Assembly: GCF_003862485.1 (NCBI RefSeq)
Contig: NZ_RRCM01000001.1
Location: 1,801,110-1,865,109, forward strand
Reading direction: 5' to 3'
Length of the DNA stretch: 64,000 nucleotides
Source: Lachnoanaerobaculum orale
GTDB lineage: Bacteria > Bacillota > Clostridia > Lachnospirales > Lachnospiraceae
Part shown: in pieces, positions 37,958 through 47,446 of the stretch
How positions within the stretch are numbered: position 1 is the stretch's first letter
Layout: each line of letters begins with the position of its first letter
The notes under the pieces: model-generated
Told to the model about the DNA's origin: nothing
Databases searched by the model: none
The model's input: the letters and a program-made list of their open reading frames with translations, nothing else
Translations under genes and position numbers: made by a program

Positions 37958-38500
37958 TTATTTTATTTTTTGTTTGTACTGCTCCAAAAACTTCAGTATA
38001 GCATATGCCATAAAGCTGTTTATAGGCAGAAGAATTATATTCTTCAAAGCTCTCATAGGTAAAATGGCAAGAAAAGCCTTTCCGTATAAAACATTCAGCC
38101 AAAGTGTGCCAAGTAAGATATTGCAAAACAGACTTACAAAAAACTCTGCAATAAAAATCCTCTTTATATCCACTTGCTTCTTATATAATATACTTCCGTA
38201 AATGAATCCTGCAATAATCGCATTTAAAGTAAATCCCGGAAAGAAAGGTCCTGTAGGCTTAATCGCATACTTTACAACATCTGTTATCGCTCCAAAAACC
38301 GAACCTACAATAGGTCCGAACAAATATCCAACACTTACAGTAGTCAAAGATGAGAAACCGATCTTTAAAAAATTGCCGATAGGGACTGTAAAAGCCCCCA
38401 ATATAATCGACAACGCCACAAACATAGCTACTGTTGTAATAGTTCTTACCTTCTTAAGTTCCCTATACGAGAACAAAAATATATCTTTAATATCCGTCAT
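37958..38500 (-). CDS. folT: ECF transporter S component, folate family
   Basis: A 180-residue membrane protein with about six spans, resembling the folate-type substrate-binding (S) component of energy-coupling factor importers (KPTGPFFPGFTLNAIIAGFIYG region). It would need the shared EcfAA'T module encoded elsewhere. The ATG (MTDIKDIF) has AGGAAG 5 nt upstream; a GTG two codons earlier overlaps the malic enzyme stop. Folate as substrate is inferred from family resemblance. It follows the malic enzyme gene with 2 nt between them. Confidence 0.78.
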   Translation of the reverse strand: MTDIKDIFLFSYRELKKVRTITTVAMFVALSIILGAFTVPIGNFLKIGFSSLTTVSVGYLFGPIVGSVFGAITDVVKYAIKPTGPFFPGFTLNAIIAGFIYGSILYKKQVDIKRIFIAEFFVSLFCNILLGTLWLNVLYGKAFLAILPMRALKNIILLPINSFMAYAILKFLEQYKQKIK

Positions 38501-38502
38501 AA

Positions 38503-39678
38503 TCACTTCCTAACACATCCGCTCTCTTTAGCCGCCTTAGCTACAGCATCCGCTACAGATTTTGCCACATTCTTATCAAGTGCGGAAGGTATAATATTTT
38601 GTGCATTCAAATCTTCAGGCTTTATATACTCCGCAATAGCCTTTGCCGCAGCCTTTTTCATATCATAATTTATATCTCTTGCACCCGCATCCAGCGCACC
38701 TCTGAATATTCCCGGGAATACCAGTACATTATTTATCTGATTCGGTCTGTCACTTCTTCCCGTGCCCATTACAGCCACACCGGCTTCCATAGCGTCGTCA
38801 TATGAGATCTCAGGATTCGGATTTGCCATGGCAAAGACTATCGGCTTGTCAGCCATTGTCTTTATCATATCTTTTGTGAGGATATTTGCTACAGAAACTC
38901 CTATAAACACATCCGCACCTACAAGAGCATCTGATAAGCTTCCTCTCATATCGTTAAGATTGGTAACCGTACACAGCCATTCCTTATGATCTTTTATACC
39001 CTGCGGTCTGGTTTTATACAGTATACCGAACTCATCACAGGCCGTTATATCCTTGACACCCGATTCCAAAAGCATTTTGATAATAGCCGTACCGGCGCTT
39101 CCCGGTCCGTTCAAGACCACCTTTATATCGGACATTTCCTTTTTTACAAGCTTAAGCGCATTGATAAGTGCCGCTGTAACAACTATTGCGGTACCGTGCT
39201 GGTCATCATGAAATACAGGTATTTCAAGCTCTTTCTCAAGTCTTTCTTCTATTTCAAAGCATTTCGGCGAGGCAATATCTTCCAAGTTTATTCCACCGAA
39301 GCATGGCGCAATATTCTTTACAGTTTTTATTATCTCCTCAGTATCCTTTGCATCAAGGCATATAGGAAAAGCGTCAACATCTCCAAACTCTTTAAAAAGT
39401 ATTGCCTTACCCTCCATTACAGGCATTGCAGCTTTCGGTCCTATATCTCCAAGTCCAAGCACAGCCGTTCCGTCTGAAACTACCGCCACAAGATTTTTCT
39501 TTGCCGTATACTTCCATACATTTTCAGGATCCTTTGCAATCTCTCTGCAAGGCTCGGCTACACCCGGAGTGTATGCCGTACTGAGATCATCTCTGGTATT
39601 TATTTTTATTTTACTTACAACGGCAACCTTACCGCCATTTTTCTCGTGTAATTTTAATGCTTCTTTACTATAATCCAT
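38503..39678 (-). CDS. NAD(P)-dependent malic enzyme
   Basis: A 391-residue enzyme converting malate to pyruvate and CO2. The N-terminal malic domain has YTPGVAEPC with the catalytic Tyr, Lys in the GPKAAMPVMEGKA block and the metal site HDDQHGTA; the NAD-binding domain has GPGSAGTA. It is the compact bacterial type without a phosphotransacetylase tail. A GGAGAT site precedes the start. The cofactor preference cannot be decided by eye. Confidence 0.92.
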   Translation of the reverse strand: MDYSKEALKLHEKNGGKVAVVSKIKINTRDDLSTAYTPGVAEPCREIAKDPENVWKYTAKKNLVAVVSDGTAVLGLGDIGPKAAMPVMEGKAILFKEFGDVDAFPICLDAKDTEEIIKTVKNIAPCFGGINLEDIASPKCFEIEERLEKELEIPVFHDDQHGTAIVVTAALINALKLVKKEMSDIKVVLNGPGSAGTAIIKMLLESGVKDITACDEFGILYKTRPQGIKDHKEWLCTVTNLNDMRGSLSDALVGADVFIGVSVANILTKDMIKTMADKPIVFAMANPNPEISYDDAMEAGVAVMGTGRSDRPNQINNVLVFPGIFRGALDAGARDINYDMKKAAAKAIAEYIKPEDLNAQNIIPSALDKNVAKSVADAVAKAAKESGCVRK

Positions 39679-39717
39679 ATCTCCACCTTATATGATTTCT
39701 ATAAAATATTTGAATGT

Positions 39718-39746
39718 ATTCTAGCATAAAAAAATTCACTTTTCCA
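39718..39746 (-). promoter_or_regulatory. candidate promoter of the malic enzyme gene
   Basis: TGGAAA (39741-39746), 17-nt spacer, TAGAAT (39718-39723), 40 nt before the start codon. Confidence 0.45.
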
Positions 39747-39828
39747 TTTTATAGAAGTATTTTTAAAACTTTCTATGCTATGTCTAATTTTACATCTCAA
39801 TATCCGATTTGATACTATATTTTTGCAT

Positions 39829-39856
39829 TAAAAAAGCTGTATGAAAATCATACAGC
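39829..39856 (-). terminator. terminator of the tRNA-Leu gene
   Basis: On the minus strand AGCTGTATGA/TCATACAGCT form a 10-bp stem with a 2-nt loop spacer, followed by six T residues, 5 nt after the tRNA. Confidence 0.88.
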
Positions 39857-39860
39857 TAAC

Positions 39861-39943
39861 TGCCGGTGGCGAGACTCGAACTCGCACACCCTTTCGAATA
39901 ACAGATTTTGAGTCTGTCGCGTCTGCCATTCCGCCACACCGGC
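39861..39943 (-). tRNA. tRNA-Leu (anticodon CAA)
   Basis: 83 nt without an encoded CCA. The acceptor stem GCCGGTG/CACCGGC closes with discriminator A. The anticodon arm ACAGA-CTCAAAA-TCTGT gives anticodon CAA (codon UUG). A long variable arm and the T arm with GTTCGAGTC are present, as expected for a class II leucine tRNA. Confidence 0.95.
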
Positions 39944-39956
39944 TCACTACCTAACA

Positions 39957-39985
39957 ATATTAACATAGGAAGCCACTAAATGCAA
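39957..39985 (-). promoter_or_regulatory. promoter of the tRNA-Leu gene
   Basis: TTGCAT (39980-39985), 17-nt spacer, TAATAT (39957-39962), giving a start a few nt before the mature tRNA. Confidence 0.65.
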
Positions 39986-40028
39986 GCAGTTTTTTATTAT
40001 AAAGCAAGCTAAACTCAAACATTCCACA

Positions 40029-40067
40029 ACTCAGGTTTACCATATCACATATACAATAAACCTGAGT
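40029..40067 (-). terminator. hairpin after the had-type operon, possible terminator
   Basis: A perfect 11-bp stem ACTCAGGTTTA/TAAACCTGAGT with a 17-nt loop, just after the transporter stop. It lacks a T run, so it may protect the 3' end and not terminate by itself. Confidence 0.5.
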
Positions 40068-40075
40068 GATAAAAT

Positions 40076-41218
40076 TTACTCTACTTCAGGATGTTCCTTT
40101 TTAAACTTTGCGTTCTTTATAGGAGCCACAACTGCCAATGGGATTACAAGCAAAAATACACAAACTCTACCTATCCATCCGTAACCTACAGCTATAAGCT
40201 TTGTAAGTCCTGCAAATGACAACAATGTAGCTATCACAATTGAAATGAGTGATATAATTATTCTTCTTTGCTCAATATTTAATGATTTAAATCCAACTTT
40301 CTCAAATCTTGTTACAAGTCCAAATACTACTCCTACACCTGTTGATACAAACGCACAGAATAGAATCAAAGAATATGCATATAACAAAATAGGTGCATTT
40401 ATAAATTTAGCAATATTAAATATAGGAAGGCTCATTCCATCTTCCAGCTGTGTAAGTGAATTCATATTACCTAATATCATTATGGCACACAACGCAGTCA
40501 TAAGACCGTTTATAATAGTTCCAATCACAGCAAATCCCATACATTTTTTTGTAGTATTCAATAACTGTGATGTACTTATGATTGATGCAACAACTAAACT
40601 TTGAAAACCGGCATAAAGCAGACCATTCCATATTGCTGTTGTAAAAGAGCCTTCTATATGCCTTGTTGCAATCACCTCTTTTACTCCCGAATGTCCCATA
40701 GTCAATCCCGGTATTAAAAGAGCAATCAAACAAACCAAAATCATAATTGTTATAATAGTAGAAGCTTTTCTAACAAGTCCTGCTCCAAATATAGTCAGAA
40801 CAAAGAATATCGCTCCTGTTATTATACAACCGATGTAAAAGTTCAATCCCCAAAGGCTTGCAAACAACTTTCCTCCACCTGCAATTGCAATACCGGCACC
40901 TACTACAACCAATACGAAGAAAGCAATATCAAAAAACAATTTACCTGCAGATGAAAATGGAGCATACAAGTGATGTGCTAATTCATCATAACGGAAAGCT
41001 TTGTGATTCTTAGCCATTACTGCACCATTATAATAACACCACCCCAAAAGTATTATTACCAATGCAGGCATAAACAGGGCGGTAAATCTATACTTTACAA
41101 AATACTGTACCGTTTGATTACCTGTTGCAAATCCACCACCTACATGTGTGCCAAACCAAACCGCCGCAACTGAAAACATTGCCCCTAAAGCCGATTTTTG
41201 AGAAGTATTCTTATCCAT
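40076..41218 (-). CDS. YkvI-like membrane transporter
   Basis: A 380-residue protein with about ten hydrophobic spans, related to the YkvI family of the APC/LeuT-fold superfamily (WFGTHVGGGFATGNQ near residues 22-36, a Gly-rich first span typical of such carriers). It lies 11 nt after etfA as the last gene of the reductive operon. An amino-acid or 2-hydroxy/short-chain acid substrate is an inference from this context. The family's substrates are poorly known. Confidence 0.75.
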   Translation of the reverse strand: MDKNTSQKSALGAMFSVAAVWFGTHVGGGFATGNQTVQYFVKYRFTALFMPALVIILLGWCYYNGAVMAKNHKAFRYDELAHHLYAPFSSAGKLFFDIAFFVLVVVGAGIAIAGGGKLFASLWGLNFYIGCIITGAIFFVLTIFGAGLVRKASTIITIMILVCLIALLIPGLTMGHSGVKEVIATRHIEGSFTTAIWNGLLYAGFQSLVVASIISTSQLLNTTKKCMGFAVIGTIINGLMTALCAIMILGNMNSLTQLEDGMSLPIFNIAKFINAPILLYAYSLILFCAFVSTGVGVVFGLVTRFEKVGFKSLNIEQRRIIISLISIVIATLLSFAGLTKLIAVGYGWIGRVCVFLLVIPLAVVAPIKNAKFKKEHPEVE

Positions 41219-41229
41219 ATACTTCCTCC

Positions 41230-42267
41230 TTAACCTTTATTAAATAATTCTTCTAAACGAGCACCATCTTTTAAAAGCTCTATTAGTTGTGGGACTACTT
41301 CATATATATCTCCTACAATACCATAATCAGCTACATCAAATATAGGTGCGTTGGGATTTGTATTAATAGCAACAATAATTCCCGAATCCTGCATACCGGC
41401 CAAATGCTGTATAGCACCTGAAATACCACATGCAATATACACTTTTGGACGTACAGTTGTTCCTGTTTGCCCAACTTGTCTTGATCTGTCAATCCATCCG
41501 GCGTCAACTGTAGCTCTTGAAGCACCAATAGTGCCTCCTAAAATATCTGCAAGTTCCTTTAATAGTTTGAAACCGTCCGCATTTTTGATTCCCATTCCAC
41601 CTGACACTATAATATCCGCATCAGTTAAAGGAATCATATCCTTTTTTATTTTTATTATATCTAATACTTCTGTTCTTATATCATCCTCGGATAAATCGAC
41701 CTTTACGTCAATGATGTCTCCTGTTTTTGATGTATCTTTTATAGCCTTATCCATAACTCCCGGACGGACTGTACACATTTGAGGTCTTGTTTCAGGACAG
41801 ATAATAGTCGCCATCAAATTACCGCCAAATGCAGGTCTTGTCTGCAAAAGCTTTCCATCTTCTTCATCTATTTCAAGCTTTGTACAATCTGCAGTAAGTC
41901 CTGTGTTGAGTTTTGAAGCAATTCTTGGTGCCAAATCTCTACCTATATGGGTGGCTCCAATAAGAATTATCTCAGGCTTATACTCTTCTACTGCCTTTTC
42001 CAACACCTTTGCATACCCGTCTGTAGTATAATTATGTAATAACTTGTTATTCACATAATATACCTTATCAGCACCGTGCTGTATAAGCTCAGGTATCAAA
42101 TCATCAACATTATCTCCTGCAAGAAATGCACATAGTTCAACGCCAATCTTACTTGCAAGTTTCTTTCCTTCTCCCAAAAGTTCAATAACTACAGGTGTAA
42201 GTACTCCCTGACGCTGTTCGGCAAATACCCACACTCCTTTAAATGATTTTATATCTCTGTTATCCAT
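41230..42267 (-). CDS. etfA: electron transfer flavoprotein, alpha subunit
   Basis: 345 residues with the N-terminal adenine-nucleotide-hydrolase-like domain and C-terminal FAD domain ([20 protein letters not shown] and the NTNPNAPIF segment). With EtfB it carries electrons to or from the adjacent acyl-CoA dehydrogenase. In clostridial amino-acid reduction such Etf proteins can bifurcate electrons from NADH to ferredoxin; that property is not decided here. Confidence 0.93.
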   Translation of the reverse strand: MDNRDIKSFKGVWVFAEQRQGVLTPVVIELLGEGKKLASKIGVELCAFLAGDNVDDLIPELIQHGADKVYYVNNKLLHNYTTDGYAKVLEKAVEEYKPEIILIGATHIGRDLAPRIASKLNTGLTADCTKLEIDEEDGKLLQTRPAFGGNLMATIICPETRPQMCTVRPGVMDKAIKDTSKTGDIIDVKVDLSEDDIRTEVLDIIKIKKDMIPLTDADIIVSGGMGIKNADGFKLLKELADILGGTIGASRATVDAGWIDRSRQVGQTGTTVRPKVYIACGISGAIQHLAGMQDSGIIVAINTNPNAPIFDVADYGIVGDIYEVVPQLIELLKDGARLEELFNKG

Positions 42268-42279
42268 GCTTTCCTCCTA

Positions 42280-43068
42280 TCAGATAATGTGATGATGTTT
42301 AAACTTGACAGCCAATTGTTCAACCATATCTTTTACGCTTCCTTCAAGCATAACAGAATTTCCCTTAGCCGGTGGAGTAAAGGATTTATATACTCTTGTA
42401 GGAGAAGCCTTAAGACCTACATCTGTTGGTGATACATCCAAATCGTTAATATTCCAACGTGTTATATCCATCTTCATAGCTTCAAATATTCTATCAACAC
42501 TCATATATCTTGGACTGTTTAGTTCTTTAACAGCAGTTAACATAGCCGGTGACTTTACTTTTATTACTTCATATCCATCTTCCAACTGTCTTTGTACCGT
42601 TACAGTGTTATCGTCATTTAATACAATATCCTGCACATATGTTATCTGTGGAATTCCAAGTTTTTCTGCTGTCTGTGGCCCTACTTGAGCTGTATCTCCA
42701 TCTATTGCCTGTCTTCCACCAAATATAAAATCATAATCTTTCAACTTGCGACACGCCGATGCCAATGCATTTGATGTAGCCCATGTATCTGATCCGCCGA
42801 ATGCTCTGTCTGAAATCAAATATGCTTCATCCGCACCCATAGCCAAGCACTCTCTAAGCATGTTTTCAGCCTGTGGCGGTCCCATAGAAATGACACTTAC
42901 TATTGTATCAGGTAACTTATCTTTTATTGTTAATGCTGCCTCCAAGGCATTTGCATCATCCGGGTTTAAAATACTAGGTACACCATCTCTTATAAGCGTA
43001 TTTGTTTTAGGATCTATACGCACTTCTGTAGTATCAGGTACCTGTTTTGCACATACTATAATTCTCAA
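42280..43068 (-). CDS. etfB: electron transfer flavoprotein, beta subunit
   Basis: 262 residues with the EtfB fold and the GRQAIDGDTAQVGPQ nucleotide segment. Translation is called from TTG (read Met-Arg-Ile-Ile-Val-Cys-Ala-Lys), with GGAGG 7 nt upstream and homologues starting there. Pairs with etfA, 12 nt downstream. Confidence 0.93.
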   Translation of the reverse strand: MRIIVCAKQVPDTTEVRIDPKTNTLIRDGVPSILNPDDANALEAALTIKDKLPDTIVSVISMGPPQAENMLRECLAMGADEAYLISDRAFGGSDTWATSNALASACRKLKDYDFIFGGRQAIDGDTAQVGPQTAEKLGIPQITYVQDIVLNDDNTVTVQRQLEDGYEVIKVKSPAMLTAVKELNSPRYMSVDRIFEAMKMDITRWNINDLDVSPTDVGLKASPTRVYKSFTPPAKGNSVMLEGSVKDMVEQLAVKFKHHHII

Positions 43069-43116
43069 AATAAATCCTCCATGTTAATTAAAATAAACTA
43101 TAAGCTTGTTATTTTA

Positions 43117-44253
43117 TCACTTTTTTATCACATGGCCTGCAATAACCATTTGTTGTACCTGTGATGTTCCTTCATAAATTGACAAAATCCTTGCATCTCT
43201 ATATATTCTCTCAATAGGATAATCCTTGATATATCCGTATCCTCCATGGAGTTGTAGTGCTTTATATGCAACCTCGTTTGCAGTTTCTGCTGCATAATAT
43301 TTTGCCATAGCTGACTCAAGTCCCGGTACTCCGCCACTATCTTTTTTCATAGCTGCATCATACACAAGCAATCTTGCAGCCTGAACCTTTGTAGCCATAT
43401 CTGCAATGGTAAACTGCGTATTTTGGAATTTTGCTAAAGGTCTATTAAACTGAATTCTTTCTTGAGTGTACTTTATCGCTTCATCTAATGCTCCTTGTGC
43501 AACTCCAAGGGCCTGTGCAGCGACTCCAATTCGTCCGTAATCCAATGTGTTCAGCATTATCTTAAAACCACGACCTTCTCCTCCAAGTAAATTAGACTTA
43601 GGCACCTTTACTTTATCTAATATAATATCTGAAGTCTCTGTACCACGAATTCCCATCTTATCTTCATGTGCACCGACTGAAAAACCATCCCATTTAGATT
43701 CAACTATAAAAGTACTTATTCCCTTAGTTCCCTTACTTTTATCCGTCATTGCTGAAATTATTGCAAAATCACAAATAGGAGCGTTAGTTATAAAACATTT
43801 TCTTCCGCTTAATTCGTAATATTCACCCTTATCAATAGCAATTGTTTGTCCTGCTCCTGCATCTGATCCTGCTCCCGGTTCCGTTAGTCCAAAACTTCCA
43901 ACATATTTTCCTTCTGCAAGCGGTCTTAAATACTTCTCTTTTTGTTCAGGTGTTCCAAAGTTTACCAAAGGGAGTGCAACCAGAGATGACCCTGCTGTAA
44001 TGTATGTACCGGTAGATGCACATCTTCTACTGATTTCTTCCATAATTATGGCATAAGAAACATAATCTGCTCCTGCACCACCATATTCCTTTGGAATTAT
44101 TGATGAAATAAACTTATACTTTACCAGTTTATCAATAACTTCCTCCGGGATTTTCCCGGTTTTATCAACCTCATCAGGATAAGTAGACATCTCTCTTTCT
44201 ACAAAATCTCTGATAGTTTTTCTTAGCAATTCGTGTTCTTTTTTTAAAATCAT
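43117..44253 (-). CDS. acdB: acyl-CoA dehydrogenase (enoyl-CoA reductase), AcdB type
   Basis: 378 residues of the FAD acyl-CoA dehydrogenase family. The catalytic base is Glu361 in IYEGTSQVQQ, the position used by short-chain enzymes. In this operon it would act in reverse, reducing the 2-enoyl-CoA made by the dehydratase (isocaprenoyl-CoA or cinnamoyl-CoA type) with electrons from Etf. Butyryl-CoA dehydrogenase activity on crotonyl-CoA from the lysine pathway cannot be excluded. Confidence 0.88.
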   Translation of the reverse strand: MILKKEHELLRKTIRDFVEREMSTYPDEVDKTGKIPEEVIDKLVKYKFISSIIPKEYGGAGADYVSYAIIMEEISRRCASTGTYITAGSSLVALPLVNFGTPEQKEKYLRPLAEGKYVGSFGLTEPGAGSDAGAGQTIAIDKGEYYELSGRKCFITNAPICDFAIISAMTDKSKGTKGISTFIVESKWDGFSVGAHEDKMGIRGTETSDIILDKVKVPKSNLLGGEGRGFKIMLNTLDYGRIGVAAQALGVAQGALDEAIKYTQERIQFNRPLAKFQNTQFTIADMATKVQAARLLVYDAAMKKDSGGVPGLESAMAKYYAAETANEVAYKALQLHGGYGYIKDYPIERIYRDARILSIYEGTSQVQQMVIAGHVIKK

Positions 44254-44268
44254 ATTACCCCCGCTTTT

Positions 44269-45399
44269 TTAAAGCATTTCAGCAAATGTTTGTAATCTTG
44301 TCCTTATTTGTTCAATGCTACCCGACTCCTGATCAATTTCAATTGTAACAGCCTTTAATCCTGCATCATGAATATCGTCCAACAAAATAGGAGCATCATA
44401 CTCTTCTGTATCACAGAATTTTAAAAGTGCAAATACAACACCTTCCGCATCTCTATCTTTTGCAAGCTTAGCAACCATCTTTCCTCTAATTCTAAAAGGA
44501 TCATAGGCGAAAGAGCATCCTTCTATTTCTGACCACTGTGTTGCAATGCTTAAGAGTGCATTTTCTTTTCTTGGTACATCGGTTCTGAACTGTCTTGTTT
44601 CATGAGCAATATCATCACCAACAATCCTTAACGCGTTAGACTCCATAATTTCAAGAATTTCTTTGGAATCCAGAATGAATCCAGTTGTTATTATCTTGTG
44701 ACCGTCATACTTTTCTTCAGGTAATTTTTTTAACTCATCATTAATGAGCTTTACCTTTTGTGTATGTTCTTCCTTTAACATGAAGTAAGCTGACTTTATT
44801 ATATGGCTTCTTTGTACATTATTTATAGAATTAGGATGTGTTGCTGCCAACTCAACAAACTCTCTCATAGTCTTTCTATGCTCATTGTAAATATCTATAC
44901 TGTTAAAAATTGCTTCCTCAGATATTTCTTTTCCACAGACCTTCTCTAATTCTTTTTTTACGTTCTCAAGTTCAGAAACAAGATACTTTACACCTGCAGA
45001 TAATTTTCTATTCTGTGGGTATACAAGTGTAATAAAAGGAATATCCTTAACAGCAGCTTTCCAGTTTTGTCCCAAACAAATCAATGTATCATCCATACCG
45101 GGAATTATAGCTGCGGACAATTGATTATATGTGCCTTTTAATGCTAATTCCATACAAGTAAACACTACAGAATTGCAGAATGCAGGAAAATATTGTTTGG
45201 CCAGATCTAATGTAACATTTTGCCCACCCCAAATGCCTACCGGCAACATACCTGCTGCATGAACCAGCTCTTCAGGTGTGTATACAGGTGCAACTCCAAC
45301 TGCTTTGCTTCCTGTTTTACTCAAATAATCAGCAACCGCTTCTCTTGGATTTTCAGCAATATGTTCCAATTCACTTATTAATTTATCAATTGTTGTCAT
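44269..45399 (-). CDS. hadC: 2-hydroxyacyl-CoA dehydratase, beta-type subunit (HadC/FldC-like)
   Basis: 376 residues of the HgdB-like family. With the alpha-type partner it removes water from a 2-hydroxyacyl-CoA by a ketyl-radical route on [4Fe-4S] clusters; cysteines that could be ligands appear in CNSVVFTC and LLKFCDTEE. The ATG (MTTIDKL) has GGAGG 8 nt upstream and overlaps the partner's 3' end by 14 nt, which suggests coupled synthesis. Confidence 0.9.
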   Translation of the reverse strand: MTTIDKLISELEHIAENPREAVADYLSKTGSKAVGVAPVYTPEELVHAAGMLPVGIWGGQNVTLDLAKQYFPAFCNSVVFTCMELALKGTYNQLSAAIIPGMDDTLICLGQNWKAAVKDIPFITLVYPQNRKLSAGVKYLVSELENVKKELEKVCGKEISEEAIFNSIDIYNEHRKTMREFVELAATHPNSINNVQRSHIIKSAYFMLKEEHTQKVKLINDELKKLPEEKYDGHKIITTGFILDSKEILEIMESNALRIVGDDIAHETRQFRTDVPRKENALLSIATQWSEIEGCSFAYDPFRIRGKMVAKLAKDRDAEGVVFALLKFCDTEEYDAPILLDDIHDAGLKAVTIEIDQESGSIEQIRTRLQTFAEML

Positions 45400-46627
45400 C
45401 TGCCTTACCTCCATTTTCTTTTTGATGTTCCATGACTTCTACTAAACCTTGAAGTCTGGTCTCAAATTGTGCGTCTGAAAAAGCTCTCGGATCGGCTTGG
45501 TCTCCATCGAATGAAGCATATGGTAAACCTGTTTTTTCATGTACTTCTCTAGCCATTTGATATTGTATAAAGCTCATAAGCTTACAGCTACGATTCATGT
45601 GGTAGAATACTCCCTCACAGTTTCCGTCTTTAAGAGCGTTTACTCTGTAGTCTGTCATCTTATTCAAATCAACATTGTTGAACATACTACAGTATGCTCT
45701 TGCTAATCCGTCAAGATCATTCTTCTCATATACTAAAGCCCATGCATGAGGATAAACACTTCCTGTCATGTTTACACCATATTTTCCAAAAGACTTCATC
45801 TTGTATCCGATATATGGCCAACAAGGTATTCCTTCCATCATTATCCTGTACTTTTCTTCACATCTGTTAGAAGTTGTACCGTTCTTTATATGTTCCTTAA
45901 GTTCCGAAATAAGTAGCTTAAAGGCCTCTGTAGTTTCTTTCTTACCTCTATAACAAACTATAACTGCCATATATGAAAATAAGTCGAACCCATTCATTGG
46001 AGCAGGATATACATCTTTTGATAATGACATTGACTCTTTCCATAGCTTTCCGTTTTCGGATGAAATAGCCATAACTTCTTCTAATTTTTTAGGATCGAAC
46101 TTCTTTCCTGAAATTTTTTCCAATTGATTTGCAGCTTCTTTAAATTGCTCTACAAAATAGTCAATACGACTCTGACTAACTTCACCTGAATTATTATATG
46201 CTGCATCAATCATTATTAAAGGTATATTAAGTTCTCTTGCAAGACTCTCATACCATTTTATAACTTCATTACAAATATTATTGCAACAACACACAAAATC
46301 CGGCTTAGGCATATTAAGATTTTCAGATCCGCCGTTTTCAAGTAATCCAAAATTTGTTCTTGCATATGCACATAAATCAATAGAATATCCTCTTGATTCA
46401 GCCTTTTCCTGTAATGACAATGATTCCTTCTTAGCTGCCACACCGGCCGCCTGGTTTTCCGGATATAATAAAGGTAATCCAAAACACTCTACAATTTCCT
46501 GTGGAAATACAGATGTAGACCAACCTACCGGAATTCCTTTTTCTTTAGCCTCCCACGCCTCTTTGTAAGACTTGGCTAAAAGACCGTTAATCATCTTCAT
46601 CGCAGTGATTTTATTTTCTTCTGCCAT
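45386..46627 (-). CDS. hadB: 2-hydroxyacyl-CoA dehydratase, alpha-type subunit (HadB/FldB-like)
   Basis: 413 residues of the HgdB-like family. Candidate cluster cysteines are Cys86 (DLCAYAR), Cys113-115 and Cys119 (CCCNNIC) and one in NRSCKLM. The ATG of MAEENKITAM has AGGAGG 5 nt upstream; an in-frame codon eight positions earlier lacks one. Substrate type (isocaproyl, phenyllactoyl or indolelactoyl) is not evident by eye. Confidence 0.9.
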   Translation of the reverse strand: MAEENKITAMKMINGLLAKSYKEAWEAKEKGIPVGWSTSVFPQEIVECFGLPLLYPENQAAGVAAKKESLSLQEKAESRGYSIDLCAYARTNFGLLENGGSENLNMPKPDFVCCCNNICNEVIKWYESLARELNIPLIMIDAAYNNSGEVSQSRIDYFVEQFKEAANQLEKISGKKFDPKKLEEVMAISSENGKLWKESMSLSKDVYPAPMNGFDLFSYMAVIVCYRGKKETTEAFKLLISELKEHIKNGTTSNRCEEKYRIMMEGIPCWPYIGYKMKSFGKYGVNMTGSVYPHAWALVYEKNDLDGLARAYCSMFNNVDLNKMTDYRVNALKDGNCEGVFYHMNRSCKLMSFIQYQMAREVHEKTGLPYASFDGDQADPRAFSDAQFETRLQGLVEVMEHQKENGGKADDNN

Positions 46628-46647
46628 TTTTCCTCCTTTACTTATTA

Positions 46648-47424
46648 TCACTTATTCAATGCTTCGAATGCGAAAAGGGCTGCACCTAAAGCTCCTGTCA
46701 ACTGAGCGAGTTTAGGAACTTCTATATTCTTTCCAAGTGCATCTTCCATAGCCTTCACGACACCTATGTTTTTTGCCACTCCACCAACCATGACAACTTT
46801 ATCCTTTATACCAACTCTTTTCGCAAGTGCTGCCACTCTACCTGCTACAGAAATATGGATTCCGGCTATTATATCTTCTTTATTAACACCTGCAGACAAA
46901 TGTGAAATAACTTCCGACTCTGCAAATACTGTACATGTACTGCTTATATTAACAGGTGATTTTGACATCATTGAAATTTCACCCAACATTGAAACCTCTG
47001 TTTCCAATACTCCTGCCATAACATCTAAGAACCTGCCTGTACCTGCTGCACATTTATCATTCATGACAAAATTAGATAAATTTCCATTCTTATCTAATAA
47101 AAGTGCCTTTATATCCTGTCCACCAATATCAATAACTGTTCCCACATCCGGAACAAGAAAATGTACTCCTTTAGCATGACAACTCAACTCACTAATCTGC
47201 TTTTTTGCTCCCTGATATGTCATTCTTCCATAACCGGTTACAACAACAGCCTCCATATCACTTTCTAAAAGATTACTTTCCGTTAACAATTTTTCCTTTA
47301 CACGTTCCGGTCCACTGGTGCCTGTGCCTGAGGTAATAATTGCCGTACAAACGATTTCTTTACCATCCTTTAGCACAACTCCCTTTGACGCAGTAGAGCC
47401 GAAATCCAATCCCATTGTATACAC
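46648..47424 (-). CDS. hadI: 2-hydroxyacyl-CoA dehydratase activator (HadI/FldI-like)
   Basis: 258 residues of the ASKHA/BadF-BadG family. It hydrolyses ATP to push one electron into the dehydratase. The nucleotide motif DFGSTASKG is at residues 7-15; the two cysteines that form the inter-subunit [4Fe-4S] cluster are Cys125 (KCAAGTGRF) and Cys164 ([12 protein letters not shown]). The start is a GTG (Met-Tyr-Thr-Met-Gly) with GAGGT 6 nt upstream. Confidence 0.93.
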   Translation of the reverse strand: MYTMGLDFGSTASKGVVLKDGKEIVCTAIITSGTGTSGPERVKEKLLTESNLLESDMEAVVVTGYGRMTYQGAKKQISELSCHAKGVHFLVPDVGTVIDIGGQDIKALLLDKNGNLSNFVMNDKCAAGTGRFLDVMAGVLETEVSMLGEISMMSKSPVNISSTCTVFAESEVISHLSAGVNKEDIIAGIHISVAGRVAALAKRVGIKDKVVMVGGVAKNIGVVKAMEDALGKNIEVPKLAQLTGALGAALFAFEALNK

Positions 47425-47446
47425 TTTTCTACCTCATTAATTATGA

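Noticed and set aside
43117-44253. Butyryl-CoA dehydrogenase completing the lysine-to-butyrate route
   Set aside because: The gene lies inside the had-type operon between the dehydratase and Etf, where the AcdB role fits better; butyryl-CoA activity cannot be ruled out by eye.
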